DNA of 64,000 nt from Bretschneidera sinensis (lineage: Eukaryota; Streptophyta; Magnoliopsida; Brassicales; Akaniaceae), in NCBI GenBank assembly GCA_023935145.1, contig CM043697.1:43792501-43856500 (forward strand), read 5' to 3'. Shown in pieces: positions 32,721 to 46,700 of this stretch. Position numbers and translations under genes: made by a program. Below the pieces are notes generated by a model. It did no database searches. It worked only from the letters and a program-made list of their open reading frames with translations, and was not told where the DNA came from. How positions within the stretch are numbered: position 1 is the first letter of the stretch; every line of letters starts with the position of its first letter.

Positions 32721-33652
32721 CACTTTTATCATATTTGTGTTGGATTTTCGATTTTTGAATAAAAATATGATATGCAAACATTTTAAATTTAAAAAATTTA
32801 TAAAAAATAATTGAATATAACATTTGGACACATATGGATATCTGACACTCATGTCTAATCCACGTATCCTAACTGATTTTCCCGTAATATTGGTAGTTAA
32901 CCAATCTTCCAGGGTGCCCTCAAAGAACTCCGGAGAACAATTCTGCAGCCTCGAAAGAATTATGTACTAGGTCCATCAACCTCTTCCGTGGATGCATCCT
33001 GGTTTCCCATGTGTCCTGTAATCACCGTTTGCTTTATCTTCTTAGTACTTCAGGCTAGTTGGCCCCCCTCCTCGATACAAAGCGGTCGTCCGAGTCTTTC
33101 ATTAGAGATACTCTCAGTTTTCAAAATATACTTTTACAAATCAAAACACTTTTAACGTTTATGTCAGTTTCTTACCTTCATCTGCTAGGATTATATAAAA
33201 ATTTGTTAACCGTATATAATAATTAAATAATATTATTATGAAGTTATTGTATTATATCAATTATTTGTATAAATGCGTCAAAGAAAAACATAATTAAAAT
33301 AGTATCAAGTATTTGGCAATCATTAATTTTAGAAAATCTATATTTTGTAGATCGAATGCATGTATTAACTATTAAATTTAAAAAATTATTAAATATGTAT
33401 TTTTACAATAATAATAAAATAAATATCTAAAATTTAAATTACGATTAGGTAAATAAAAATATCAATGTGTTAAAGATGAATTGATTTTAAATAATACAGT
33501 AATAAATAAATTTAAGTGAAAATTGTTCTCAGCGGTGTTAAGAAGGTTGGAGATTAGAGTAGGTTAGGTTAAAGAAATAAGAAAAATAAATAATAATAAT
33601 AGAAAATATAAAATTCCATTAAGCTTGTCGTCTCTCGTGTCTAACGCCACCG
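32721..33652. other. Intergenic and promoter of the CHY-RING gene
   Basis: Very AT-rich. The start codon at 33653 is preceded by a short pyrimidine-rich leader (about 33625-33645). No TATA box can be singled out. Confidence 0.4.
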
Positions 33653-36600
33653 ATGGAAGACGCTGTGCCTCAGAGAAGAGAAGATTTTGGAAAATTCGAA
33701 TACGGGTAAATCTTTTTACAGTCCCTATCACTATCTTCCTTTTTTTTTAATTTCCTTTTCGTGACCTTTGTTGCAGGTAGATGTTTTGCTTGTAATTTTA
33801 CTTAGATGGGTGTCTTTGTTTTTGTTGCTTCTGCTTCGCTTGTTTCTGTTTTGCGTTTATTAGATGCGAGCACTACAAGAGACGATGCAAAATTCGTGCC
33901 CCTTGCTGCAACCAGGTCTTTCCCTGCCGTCATTGCCACAACGAGGCCATGGTATCTCTATCCCTCTTTCAATATATTTATATATTTGCACACACATGCA
34001 TATCTTAGCATGTGTTTAATGTAAATTTGTATGTGTATTATAATATGGGTATTGAGTTTATGTCACGTGAGATTGATTTATTGTGAGCTTGACTTGAGTT
34101 TGGAAATTTTGATTATTGGGTTTTATGTTTTTTTTTTATAAAAAAGAAAGAAGAAATTTCTGTTATCTTTTCTCATGAATCTTGGCCACTTGTATGATTC
34201 AGAGCGCGCTAAGTAACCCAGAAGATTGTCACGAATTAGTCAGGCAGGATGTTAAACAAGTATGTTAAAAATTTTAACGTCTCGTTCATCTTTGAACAAT
34301 ACACACACAAGAAAATTCACTTACTTTCACAGTTAATTGTAATGTAATGGGATTAAAATTGATATTTCAGGTTATTTGTTCAGTCTGTGATACTGAGCAG
34401 GAGGTATGATGACTTGGTGGGTTCAAATTATTGTATGTGTACCTTTTTTGTTTTTTTTAATTGAATTTCGCGGATGTTCTATCAAATCTTTTAGGTTGCT
34501 CAAGTTTGTTCAAACTGCGGTGTCAGCATGGGAGATTATTTTTGCAACATCTGTAAATTCTTTGATGACGATGTAAGATAATTAGTTCCAGTCACTAGTC
34601 ACTTAGATAATCTGGAGTTAAATTTTTGAATATCAGGATGTTATGGTTTATTTTTATTTTTCAGTCTTTTAAACCATGTGGTGACTAATGACTATGATAT
34701 TACAGACCTCAAAAGAGCAGTTCCATTGTGATGATTGTGGTATCTGTCGGTCAGTGAGCAAATATTCATTAATTTTATATCTAGATAAACTTGCTTTCAG
34801 CTATTTGAGTATGTGTTGTATGTCAAGTGACACATTGCATTGTTCTAATCAAAATTGTGCTCTGCAGAGTTGGTGGTCGTGACAAGTTCTTTCACTGTCA
34901 GAAGTGCGGTATGTAGTTTTATTACCTTGCATGCTTTTTTATTTAGAGATTTGTTAGCTTCCTCAATTTAAAAGGATAGGTTTTCTCTCTCAACCATATG
35001 AATTTCTTTAAGTTCCAATATCTTGTGGTGGCTTTGGTGGCATGCCAAAACCGTATTGTTTAAACATACTTTTCTTGTTATAAGACTTCTAAGCTAAATA
35101 AATTTCAGATCTAAAGTAATTGATTGGGATGTTTAGTCTAGTGATCAGTTTAGTTATGCACAAAGAGCAAAAGATTCTGATCACATAAATTAAACGATTA
35201 CTACATCATTTATAATTTAGGATCATTAAAATTGTACGGGATGGTCTTAACTTAGCACATGGAACTCTAAAGATAAACTTGAAAGAACTTTCAGTAAGTG
35301 GTTATTTTTCAAATGATGGGTTAGTGAATGATGGTCCAATCACCTATATATAAATTATGTATTTATGTTTTATACTATTTTTTTCGATAAAGTTATATTT
35401 TATACTTTCGTTGTTATGAGCTTATATCTACATGTATAAGTGGACAATCAATATTAATAAGGAATGACAGGTATTGAATAATCAGACAGTCAAGATTAGG
35501 TAGGGAATGATTCTACTTTTAGTTATTTTAGTAGCCTTATTTTAGAATTGTCTTATCAAGATTTATAAAAGTGTTATTTGAATTTGCTATATTTCTCTTT
35601 GTCATCTGATGTTTCTATTGAGCTTTTTAATGTTTTCATCATTTTTAAGATCTGCAATTTTAGCTAATAGTTAGCACTTCATTATGGTCTTGCCGATATG
35701 CATATAGTTTTGATCAGGCACAGGTCGAATCTTTGCAAGAGCTTCCCTACTCCCCCCTCCTCCCTCCTCCCTCCTCCCAACTTCTATTTTTTTATATAAA
35801 AAAGAAAAACCATTTCATAGCTTTCCCTACCCTAATGTTTTTGTAAGAGCACAGGATCTTGCTATGCAATGAGTCTGCGCGATAACCACTCATGCTTGGA
35901 GAACTCCATGAAGAATTACTGCCCTGTCTGTTATGAGGTTTGTCAATTAGCTATTGTAACCTTTTGAAAATTCATATAATTATATGTTCTAACCACTCTG
36001 TTATGCTGACAGTATCTTTTTGACTCCATTAAAGACACTCAAGTTATGAATTGTGGGCACACAATGCATATGGATTGCTTTACTGACATGCTTAAGAAAA
36101 ACCAGTAAACTCCAGATGAACTTTCTGCTATTTGGTTATTGTAATTTAGTCTTTTTAAAATGATTCAAAAAGTTGTATATCGCATAATATGTACCGCTCT
36201 CATCACCCAGGTATCGCTGTCCAAGCTGTTACAAGACAGTGCTGGATATGACTAGACACTGGCGAATGTTAGATATGGAGGTACAGACTTTTTGCCTCTT
36301 ACATACTGGTGTGTGAGTTCAATTTCTATCAGCTGCAAAATTGATTGTTAAGTTTGAAGTTTTCTTTGCATTACTATACTGGAGGGAAGCAAGATATCAT
36401 GTAGAGGTAGATTTAAGTACTACTTGTTTGTAACGTTCGTTGTAATAAAAGAAGAAATCTGTTGGGCCAGTCAATCTATGAGGTCATCAAAAAAGTAAAA
36501 AGATGTTCACTCTTAAGTAACGCACTTGGCACCAGTCATTACGAAACCCTTTATTAGCTCCTCGTTGGTAATGACTGTGGTTAAGAAAGGTAGGACTGTC

Positions 36601-37732
36601 ATTTTGGCATAATGTTACAGGGAGCTTCAATGATTAGTAGAAACAGTTGGAGATTGACTACCGCAGAGGGCCTCTCCCTCTCTCTTTCTATACACACACA
36701 CATTCAGAAGTATTGTTACAAGACATTATAATAATTTTTTTAATAAATACGTTCGCTAAAGGAGCTGAGCTTGAGCTTGAGCTTGAGCTCCAACAGAGGA
36801 AGCTTGAACCGCTTAATCGACACAGCTGGAGATAGAACATACTGTAAAATCTTCTGAATTGAGCTTACATAGCCCGCTTTATGGCTTCGATGCTTGCACG
36901 TTTGGTGGCAGTAAGCGTTTCCTTGAATGTTTCAGAATGTCTGAAAGTTGGAGTTTTTCTTTAGTCTTCAATTTTTTTAAGTATCAAATAGTTGCTTTGG
37001 TTGAGTTCTTTTTTCGATATTTGCTTTTACTCATGATAATGAACTATTCTAAATGCTCCTTGTTATCTTATATAGTGTTGTTAGGTGGCATTAATATGTT
37101 ACCATTTCTCCTAGACAGATTGAAGCTACGGAGATGCCCGAGGAGTACAAGTATGAGGTATCTGTGTTTTATCTGTATGGTTGTCTCACTATGAACATGA
37201 AGTACCCAACCCTGCTTCAGTTTGTTATGCACAAAAATCTCATGAATAGGCTTAGTATGGAAGTAACATTTGGTATTGATGATTTCAAACCGTCGTCTAA
37301 ATTTTCATTTCTGTCTGTTTTTTAAGTCAACCCATCCTTTTAAATAAAATGTGCATAGATTTTAGTGTGCCCTGTTCCGGTAAAGTTGCTTTAGAGCTCG
37401 TTTAGACTCCAATGAATGGTGGGCTTTTTTTAACCTCCCCCTCCCTTTTTCTCCCATTTGGCACAAAGGGGATATATTTTCCCTGGTTCAGAAAGTGATT
37501 TAAAGAATCAATTTACTTGCACATTTTCAGCTCATTCTGTATTTATATAAATATTTTAATTTATAGTTTACTACCCCAAGCGGATTACTGTTCTTTTCGG
37601 TCGCTGAGTTGCATAGGTATTTTACAGGTTTCAATCCTTTGCAACGACTGCAGGCAAAAGAGTGACGCTATGTTTCACATTTTAGGTCTCAAGTGCAAAA
37701 ATTGCAAATCATATAACACCCGCAGGATTTGA
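33653..37732 (+). CDS. CHY zinc-finger and RING-type E3 ubiquitin ligase, 260 aa
   Basis: Twelve exons join in frame: 33653-33705, 33864-33951, 34203-34259, 34371-34403, 34495-34572, 34706-34749, 34868-34908, 35855-35937, 36013-36104, 36211-36280, 37119-37157 and 37628-37732 (783 nt). All introns are GT..AG. The CHY zinc finger starts at C19-x-H21 ([15 protein letters not shown]), with CTCHY-type Cys pairs through [18 protein letters not shown] and CQKCG. A C3H2C3 RING spans C154-C196 ([17 protein letters not shown]). A C-terminal zinc ribbon uses C231, C234, C249 and C252. This is the plant MIEL1/RZFP34 (CHYR1) clade, ligases that act in stress, ABA and MYB turnover pathways; which member is not resolved. 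It looks intact. Confidence 0.93.
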
Positions 37733-38873
37733 ACACCGTGCGATCAAATCTAATGCTGACTGATGTGAGAAGTAAGCTTAGCAATACAGATTAATACATT
37801 CATAGAGTGATGAAGTTCCATCTGATGTAAGCAATCATCTGACTGAACAATTTGTTTGTGCTTGTAACCGATTCTTACTGGTTCTTTTAATTGGTTTCAT
37901 GCAAATCGAGCAAGGCCAACATAAGGAGAGCCAAAGCAGGGACAACAATAATGGTGGATGCTTTAAAATTCTCTTGGGTCTCATGTGATGCTTGGTGCAC
38001 CTAATTATAGCCCCCCTAATGTGAAATTGCAACTTCCAAGTCTTTAACAATGATATGAAGTGAATATTGATATTTGGTAGAGTGGGGATGCAACTGATTC
38101 GGTTATCTAAAACTACTGTAACAAAATTGAAAAAGTTTACGAGTAATTATAAAAAAAATTAAATAATAGTTGTTTTAAAAAATTTTATAAAAATAAATTT
38201 AAATACCAAAAATATTATTTAATTTTTTTGTGATTATAAATAGATTTTTGATTTGCAATATTAACACTTTATTTGATATGAATTGAGTGAGGACACCATG
38301 TGCAAAACCATTGAAGTCGGCCAAAGGAGGGCTTTAATTATCAGATTATCAAATAGTGAGACACAAAAATCTTTCTTATGATTTTACTTTTGTCCTGTGT
38401 GGTGGAGAAGCACTTTCAAGCAACTTCCTTAACAAAGGCCGTGTGCCCACACTAAACATAAATATCAGCTTGGGCGACTGAAAATGAGATGTTCATGAAT
38501 CATGATCTCTCCTTTTTACTTGTCTTTTTCATGCTACATCCCCTTTGGTTGGCTCTTTCCTTAGGTTTCCTTCTTTTTCTTTTTCCTTTTTTTATTGTAA
38601 TTAATATGCACTATATAGATATTATCCTGGTTAAATATTTTGTTTTTTGTTTTATTTCGCCAATTGTTGTAATTAGATTTTCAAATTATTTTTAATTACC
38701 TAATTAAACCATTCTATCAATTTTTTATCTTAAAAGTTATTGAAACTTCATCTCAGCGTCAACTCAACGCTGTGGTGATTTGAGAATGATAGAGAAAGAT
38801 TGACGAATTAACCTCTAAGTTTGGTTGAATCATTTTAAACAATCTATTTTGTTGCAGTTCCATCGGTTATTAT
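37733..38873. other. 3' flank of CHY-RING gene, no other gene
   Basis: The 3' UTR is followed by AT-rich spacer. Short ORFs (37835-38050, 38489-38695) show no domain. Confidence 0.4.
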
Positions 38874-39172
38874 TAGAGGTGAGCATGAAAATCGATAGAT
38901 CTGCGGACTCAATCCAAACCGGTGTAATGGGTTGGGTTGGATTATGGTTTTTAAAAATTTGGTTGAGTTTGGGTTGAGAAATTTTTTAACTATATTGATT
39001 AAGTTGGGTCACGGGTTAAAAAACTTTCAACCCAACCCAAACTTGTAACCCGGTCATTATATAATTGTATCTTATATATTTAAAATATACTTAGTTTAAA
39101 TATTGATGGACTACATTCATATTTTAATAAGTTAATTTGGATTGCAATACATATTTTGTGCGTGTGTTTGTG

Positions 39173-39223
<51 letters not shown>

Positions 39224-39898
39224 TTATTTTATTTCTTTTTTCTTAGAAACCGTCTGAAAAAAAAATGCTAGTTTCCATAAAAAAAAAAATACCAATTAAA
39301 ATTTAAATATGTGAAGAGTGTGTTTCTTTTTAATATTTTTTTAGTTAAACAAGATCGTTTGTTCTCGTAAAAGTATTTCTTTTGGACTTTCAATATGTTT
39401 TCCAAAAGTTTATTTAATTGATTTACTTCATTCACTTTATGTTTTTGGTATGATAGAACTTGGTTATAGAGATTTTAAGACCAAATCTATACTTAGTGTT
39501 GAATTTTTGAAAATTTTGATTTATCAAACAACTTCAAAATCTAGTTTCTATTTACTTTTGTATAGTTTGTGTTAAATTAAGTTTATATGAACTTTGTGTG
39601 AAGTGGTTTAAGATAAATATTTTGTAAATGATGATCTGTAAGATTTAATAAATTCTTGTATTTATTTTATTTTGGATCTGATGAATGATGAATAATTGTA
39701 GTAAAATATTTTTTCTTATGTAATATATTTGTGTTATTTTTTAAGTGAAAAAATATTAAATAAATGCTCTAAACCGATTTAAATGGATTGAGTTGGGTTA
39801 AGTTGGGGTTAGATGTGTTGATTGGTTGAGTTAGGTAAGATTTTCTCAATTCTATATAATTGGATTGGATTGATTTTTTAGACCAAACAGACACTCTA
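38874..39898. mobile_element. hAT-like nonautonomous TIR element, copy 3
   Basis: The left end TAGAGGTGAGCATG matches copy 2, followed by GGGTTGGGTTGG and CAACCCAACCC blocks. The right part has GATTGAGTTGGGTTAAG and an eroded end near CACTCTAA. It contains a microsatellite and no ORF. The right border and target duplication are uncertain. Confidence 0.55.
39158..39221. repeat. (TG)n/(TA)n compound microsatellite
   Basis: An interrupted TG run is followed by about 20 TA units inside the TIR element, likely variable in length. Confidence 0.95.
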
Positions 39899-40763
39899 AC
39901 CATTATAAAAAGATAACTGTCATCAATAGAGCATATGATTTGTATTCTAATGTTTAATTACAAGGTATTTGTTATCAAATTCATCTATCAAATCATCTCG
40001 ATGTCGAATTAACACTGAAGTAGAGTTACTATAAGTTTTTAAATTAAAAAACGATGAAATGATTTAAATAAGTCAAAAAAATAATTTATAAATTAAATTA
40101 AATTAATTAATAAATTTATGATCAAAATAAAATGCGACTATTAACCTTATGATAAAGTAGGCACTGTATTCAGCATTATTATCTTATTCACTTGCGTTTG
40201 TGTTTCTCAACTGAAATTTTGATTGCTTTTTCAAAGTTAACAAAATTTGTTTACTCGTATTTATTTTATTTTATGTATTATTATTTTAAGAGAAAGTTCA
40301 AAGGATAACATATTATCTTAATGAAATGGCTGCGGGCAGCATGCACCTTGTGACGGCCTTCCAAATTTCTAGCTTTGATTTCAGGAACACTTTTTTCATT
40401 GGTTTTAGATGAACTCATGAACAAAATGGATCTAGAAGCCCAAAAGTCTCGTTCTCGGTAAAAACGGTGCATAATCAAAAGAGGAAAAAGATCATTTTCT
40501 CCTATTTATGGAAATCAACAAACCCATTTAAGATACTTCCAGTACAACAAGAAACGATAAGGTCTCTGTCTCTCTCCCCCTTTTCGTGTAAAAAACTTAG
40601 CGCCGTTTTACAGCTGAATTATTGCCCACCTCTCGAATCCTTCTACTTTCTCTCTCTTCCTTACCTTGTTAGGATTCAATCAACAAAACAAAGAAACAGA
40701 TACGTATAATGATTTAAACCCACAAAATGAACTAAACCCTTCCTCAAAAAACACCAAAAACAA
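39899..40763 (+). other. Upstream region and 5' UTR of the CONSTANS-like gene
   Basis: An AT-rich region ends in a C/T-rich stretch (about 40560-40660) and an A-rich leader before the ATG at 40764. No single promoter element is convincing. Confidence 0.4.
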
Positions 40764-43700
40764 ATGGCTGATTCTCCTATAAACCAAACCATGAAACCCA
40801 CACCACCACAACGACAACAACTAGAAGAGCTAAAAAATCAGACCATGAAACCCCGATTACAACGACGACAAAAACGACTGTGCGATTACTGTAATGAAGC
40901 AGTAGCTCTATTGTATTGCAGAGCTGACTCAGCGAAGCTATGCTTCTCATGCGACAGAGAAGTGCACGCAACGAACCAGCTCTTCACAAAGCACTCTCGG
41001 TCACAGCTCTGCGATGCATGTGACGAATCCCCTGCCTCAATCTTCTGTGAAACAGAGCACTCTGTTCTCTGCCAAAACTGTGACTGGGAAAATCACAGCT
41101 TGTCTCTATCTTCTGTGCACAATAGAAGGCATATTGAGGGGTTCAGTGGGTGCCCTTCACTGACTGAGTTGGTGACAATTTTTGGGTTTGATGCTTTGGG
41201 TAATAAAGCTCGGTTTTCGAGTGACGAAAGAGATAATGATTGTGGGTTCATGGAGTCTGAGCTCGATGGGTTATCAGATTTACTTGTTTGGGAAACTCCT
41301 TCAATTGTTAACCTTGATGATTTGCTTGTTTCGGGGAATAGGGGCCATAATTTTCGAGCTATGGATGTTCCCCCTCTGCCAAAGGCATGTACCCAATTGT
41401 GTCTTCTTTTGTTTTGTTATTCTTTGGTGTTTTACTTCTATTTTTCTGTTTTGTTGCTTTAAAATTAGAGTTAAGTTGTTGTGTTAGGAACAACTGTTTT
41501 GTTTTACGAAACTTTTCAGTTGCCTATGGAAAGAATTCAGTCAACCTTGTGTGTTTTCAAAGACAAATTGGTTCCTACAAAATTTTGATGCATGCTACTA
41601 TTATTTTTTCTTCCCAATCTCAGTTTAGCTAAATGGTTGCTTTAGGGCTTTGTTAATGGAGCTGTTTGTTCTCCTTCCCCTTTCTTTTGTTTTGTTTTTT
41701 TTTTTTTTTTTTTTTTTTTTTTTGGGGAGGTGGGGGGTGTTTGGGAATTATTCACATCATTGTTACTAAAAACTCTTTGGGATATTAAATAAAGGAGGAG
41801 TTTGTTTCTCAGTTCATTTGTCGATTCTTAATTCTTTGGATTTATTTATTTTTGTTTTCCATTAATTACATGAAGAGTTTAAGATACATTAGCTTTTGAT
41901 TGTTTTGTTTTAGGAATTATATTCCTTAGTTGTTGCATGCTTATTTACGCTGTCCATTGACTATTGTGAACTTGACGATATTGTTGTTGATTCAGAATCG
42001 TAATGCTATTTGTGGGCAACATAAGGAAGAACTACTTCGTCAGCTTCGTGAACTGGCAAAGTTGGAACCCAACTTGTGTATTGAAAATGCAGATGTCAAA
42101 CCAGTAAATGGGTTCCATTTGCTGGCACCAGAACAAAATCTACAGCAAGGAAATATGTATGCGGGTTTTGAACATGAAGTAGATCAGAATTCATTTCCTG
42201 CTTCTGAGGTGAAACTTCCTTCTTGCATGTTATCTCTGAACAAATTTTTGATGCTTTCTAATTTATTTTTTTCGCGCACAGTATCTTTTTGTATTTGCAC
42301 ATGTGCATCACATGTCTCTAATTTGATCTATTTGGCATGCTCATCCTATATTGTTGTCGGTCAATACAGTTATAGCCGGTGAATTAGGGGTTTACACTGC
42401 TCATTAGATTGAGAAAGGAATTGCTTTCGATGTAGCAGAAGCATCGAGGAAGCTTGAGGCCTGAGTGTATGGTCTTAGAGGAGTGATATCCGTTTAAGCA
42501 TTGGTTGTCTAAATCTATATGACATTGGAATTTCCCTTCCAAGTGGAAGAGAAAAGTCTGGGATTTTACAAGTGCAATCCCTTTGAGGCCAGAATAAATT
42601 GTTTGAATTGCATGAAGTCAATTATCTTTTGAAATTTCTAATCAAATGAACGATTTGAGACCTGTCAATCACACAAATTATAAGCAGAAAGAAAATAAGA
42701 TACAATATACCCAGGTTCACCCAGAATAGGGCTACGTCTTACCAGAAGTTTCACTATAATCAACCTTACAAATCTCTCGTTACAATGTGCGCTCAGTACA
42801 TAGAGAGTATTTATAAGCAGCATAAGATGCCCTAATTAGAGTTTCCGTCCTGTTGCAAAATCATGGCTATTCATAGGCTCAAGCCCAAACCGTCAAGCAA
42901 AAAATTAGACCCAAAACATGTACAAGGTCTGAAATTTTCAAGAGATGCTAGCCCCTAACCCCCGCCCACTCACAGAGGAACGGGACCCCGTGGTCGTCGG
43001 GGGTTCTACAGATCTGGACCCGTGAAGTATGCACCAACTGTAACAATATTCCACTTGGTAAATACTTCACACACATGGAAAACTTCACAGAACTATGTTT
43101 CTTTAAGCCCATCTCAATAGCACACCACTCAAACTTTGCTAGACTAACTATTTTAGTCAAGAAATCTGCGTTGCTCACTGTTGTATCGACTTTCTCCAAA
43201 ATTATCACATTTTCTCCAATCTTTTCCCGGATGAAGTGATATTGGATATCAATATGCTTTGTCCGTGAATGAAATGCATGATTCTTTGCTAAGAAGATAG
43301 CACCTTGATTGTTACATTTCACCTTCACTGCTTCTTGTTTAAACCCAAGCTCAGCACACAACTTTTGAAGCCAAACCACTTCCTTTCCAACATGAGTATC
43401 GCCATATACTCTGCTTTTGTGGATGAAAAAACAACACTTTGCCTCTTGCTCATCCAACTCACCACCCCACCAAACAGATTGAACACATATCCGCTTGTAA
43501 GCCTCTTGCTATCAATGGCTCCTCCCCTGTTAGCATCAACCGATCCTACAATATCAAGATTCTTCTTACCTCCCATACCTCCATAACACAATGCAAACTC
43601 TGACGTGCCACAAAGATATCTAAGAACTCTCTTGATTGTAATCCAATGCTCTTTCCCAAGATTAGACATATATATGTTCAATACTCCCACTGCTTGGGCA

Positions 43701-46700
43701 ATATCTGGTCTCTTACACACCATGGCGTACATCAAGCTTCCAACTGCACTAGCATAAGGTATGTGCGCCATCTCTTCAGCTTCTTCCTCCGTCTTCGGAC
43801 ATTGTTTCACAGATAACTTGGTTCCCAAAGGCATGGAAGTCTCTACTGGCTTGCTGTCAGACATGTTAAATTTCTTAAGCACTTCTTCAATATACTTCTT
43901 CTAACTTAGCCACAATTTTCGATTTTCATGATCTCTTTTTATCTGCATGCTGAAGATAAAGTTTGTTGGCCCTAGATCTTTCATGTCAAACTGCCTTGCC
44001 AACGATGCCTTCACAGTACTAATCATCTTCATGTTATTTCCAATCAACAGCATATCATCAATGTACAAGGTTAAAATGAAAAAATCAACCCATAACCTTT
44101 TCACATAGACGCAGTGATCAACATAGCTGCGAGTGAACCCAAGCTAAATGGGGTATGTGTTAAACTTCTGGTACCACATCCGTGGTGGCTTTAGTCCGTA
44201 TAAAGACTTCTTCAATTTACAAACCAGCTCTTTCTTGCCTTTGCTCACAAAGCCTTCAGGCTGTTTCATGTAAATTTCCTCCTCTAAGTCCCCATGAAGG
44301 AAAGTTGTCTTCACATCTAGTTGCTCGGCCTCTAGATCATAAGTAACTGTCATGGATAAGACAAATCTGATAGATGTCAACTTTACTACGGGGAAAATAT
44401 CTCACCATAGTCAATTCACTCTATTTGCGAGTACCCCTTTGCAATCAGACGTGCCTTGTTCTTTTCTACCATTCCATCTTCATTCTTTTCTTTTTGAAAA
44501 CCCATTTGCACCCAATTGCCTTCCTATACCTCGGCAATTTCACAAGGCTCCATGTTTCATTCCTGCCTAGAGCTTGCATCTCCTCTGTCATAGCATCCTC
44601 CCACAGACTTGCATCCTCCAAGATCCTCGCCTCTTTCACTGTGTTAGGATCATCACCAGTAATATTTAAAGCATATAATGAACTGCAAGCACTAGAGGAA
44701 TACCTGATGGGTGGCCTCTTAACCCGTGTGGATCTCCTCATGACCGGCGTGGTCTCTACCCCTTAGCCAAGAACTGAATCCTCATCCTTTACATCAGAAA
44801 CATGAATATCGAGCTCAGTCCCACCTGACTCAGAATCTGAAGTGTCCAGTTCAGTTTGTGGGGTAGCCTCCCACTCTTTATCTCCTGGGCTAAAATCAAT
44901 CCGAACCTGTTTTGGCTGTTCCGGTACATCTTGGACCGCCGCCACATCCCTTTGTGTTTCTCTGAACACAATATCTCTTTTGAAAAAACTATACTCATAT
45001 TTTCTGGATTCCATAACTTGTACCTTTTTACTCCATCCTTATAACCAATGAAAATACACTTCACTGATTTTCTGTCAAGTTTGTTCATCTTTTTTTTTTG
45101 GCACATACATATAAGCATCACACCCTAACATGAACCAAACTCGGATTCTTCCCGAATAGTGCCCCAAACAATGTCTGATCCTGCAAAGCTGATGTAGGTG
45201 ACCTGTACTTTAGATAACATGTCGTAGCCACCGCCTCTGCCCAGAGCTCTGACTCCAAACCTGCACAACTCAACATACTCCTCGATTTCTCCATGAGTAA
45301 CTAATTGAATCTCGCAGCCACCCTATTCTATTGAGGTGTATATGTAGTTGTTTTCTGTCTTACAATGCCGCTTGCCACACAGAATTGCTCAAACTTGTTC
45401 GAGCAAAATTTCCCTCTATTATCTGTTCTCAATATCTTTATCTTTCTTTCCATTTGATTTTCTACTAATGCTTTAAACTCACGAAACTTATCAAATGCTT
45501 CAACTTAACTCTTAATGAAGTAAATCCATGCATACCTTGAAAAATCATCAATGAAAGAGACGTAATACCTTGATTTTCCTAGAGATTGGACCGGAACTAG
45601 CCCAAACAGATAACTATGTATCAAATCTAAAATACCATTCGCCCTCGTGCCAGCGGACTCAAAACTCACATAATTCTGCTTGCCATGTAGACAATGCTTA
45701 TAGAAACCGAATCCCATGGAGCAATTTGGGATTCTTACTTCGACAATAAAGTAGACAGTCCTTTTTCACCGATATACCTAAGCCTCTAATGCCACAACAT
45801 AGAGGACTTCGCCTCATTATTAGTCGCCTCCTTAGATATAAAACCTCTACTGCACTAACTTTGTATTAACAACTTGTACAACGAACCATACCGAACACCT
45901 CGTGAGATTACTAGCGATCCACAAGTCATCTTGCACGAATTTTTGTCACAGCTGAAATTCATTCCTCCATCCATCATCTTGCTGACTGGCATCAGGTTCC
46001 TGTTGAGACTCGGAATATGCATCACGCCTGAAAGTGTCCTAACCATCCCATCATTCATCTTCAACTTCACCTTTCCACGACCAATAATTTTCACCGGAGA
46101 GTTATCTCCCAATAAAACGTTTCCCCTATCAAAAGTTTCATATTCACAAAACCAATCTCTGTGAGGTGTCATGTGAAAGGATGCTCATGTGTCAATTATC
46201 CAAACACTTCGATCTGATTGAGCCAAACAAGATGTCATATTTAAGTCACCAGCATCATCATCATACTGGTTCTTGTTTCCTGAAGTTGATATCTCGCATG
46301 TCCGCTTTTCAGGGTTCACGCTCTTACTTCTGCAATCCTTCTTTAGATGTCCGGGCTTATTACACTTCAACCCAGATTTATCCCAACTTTTCGATCTTCC
46401 CTTGGGCTTGGGTTTATCACTAGACCTCTTGTAGTATCTATCATGGGTTCACCCTCTCACAGATAAGGTCTCCTTTGACGAGTTCTTTGTACCCTGCCGT
46501 CTTATTTCCTTAGACAATAAGGCTGCCACGACATTCTCAAATGACAGATCAGTCGTACCACTACCAATCGCAACTATCAAGTTATCTCACGAATCAAGCA
46601 ATGAACAGAGCAGTGTAATAGCCTTATCGTCATCCGTCACATCAACACTGATAGACAATAACTAACCTATCAAAGTGTTGAACTCATGTAGATGAACAGA

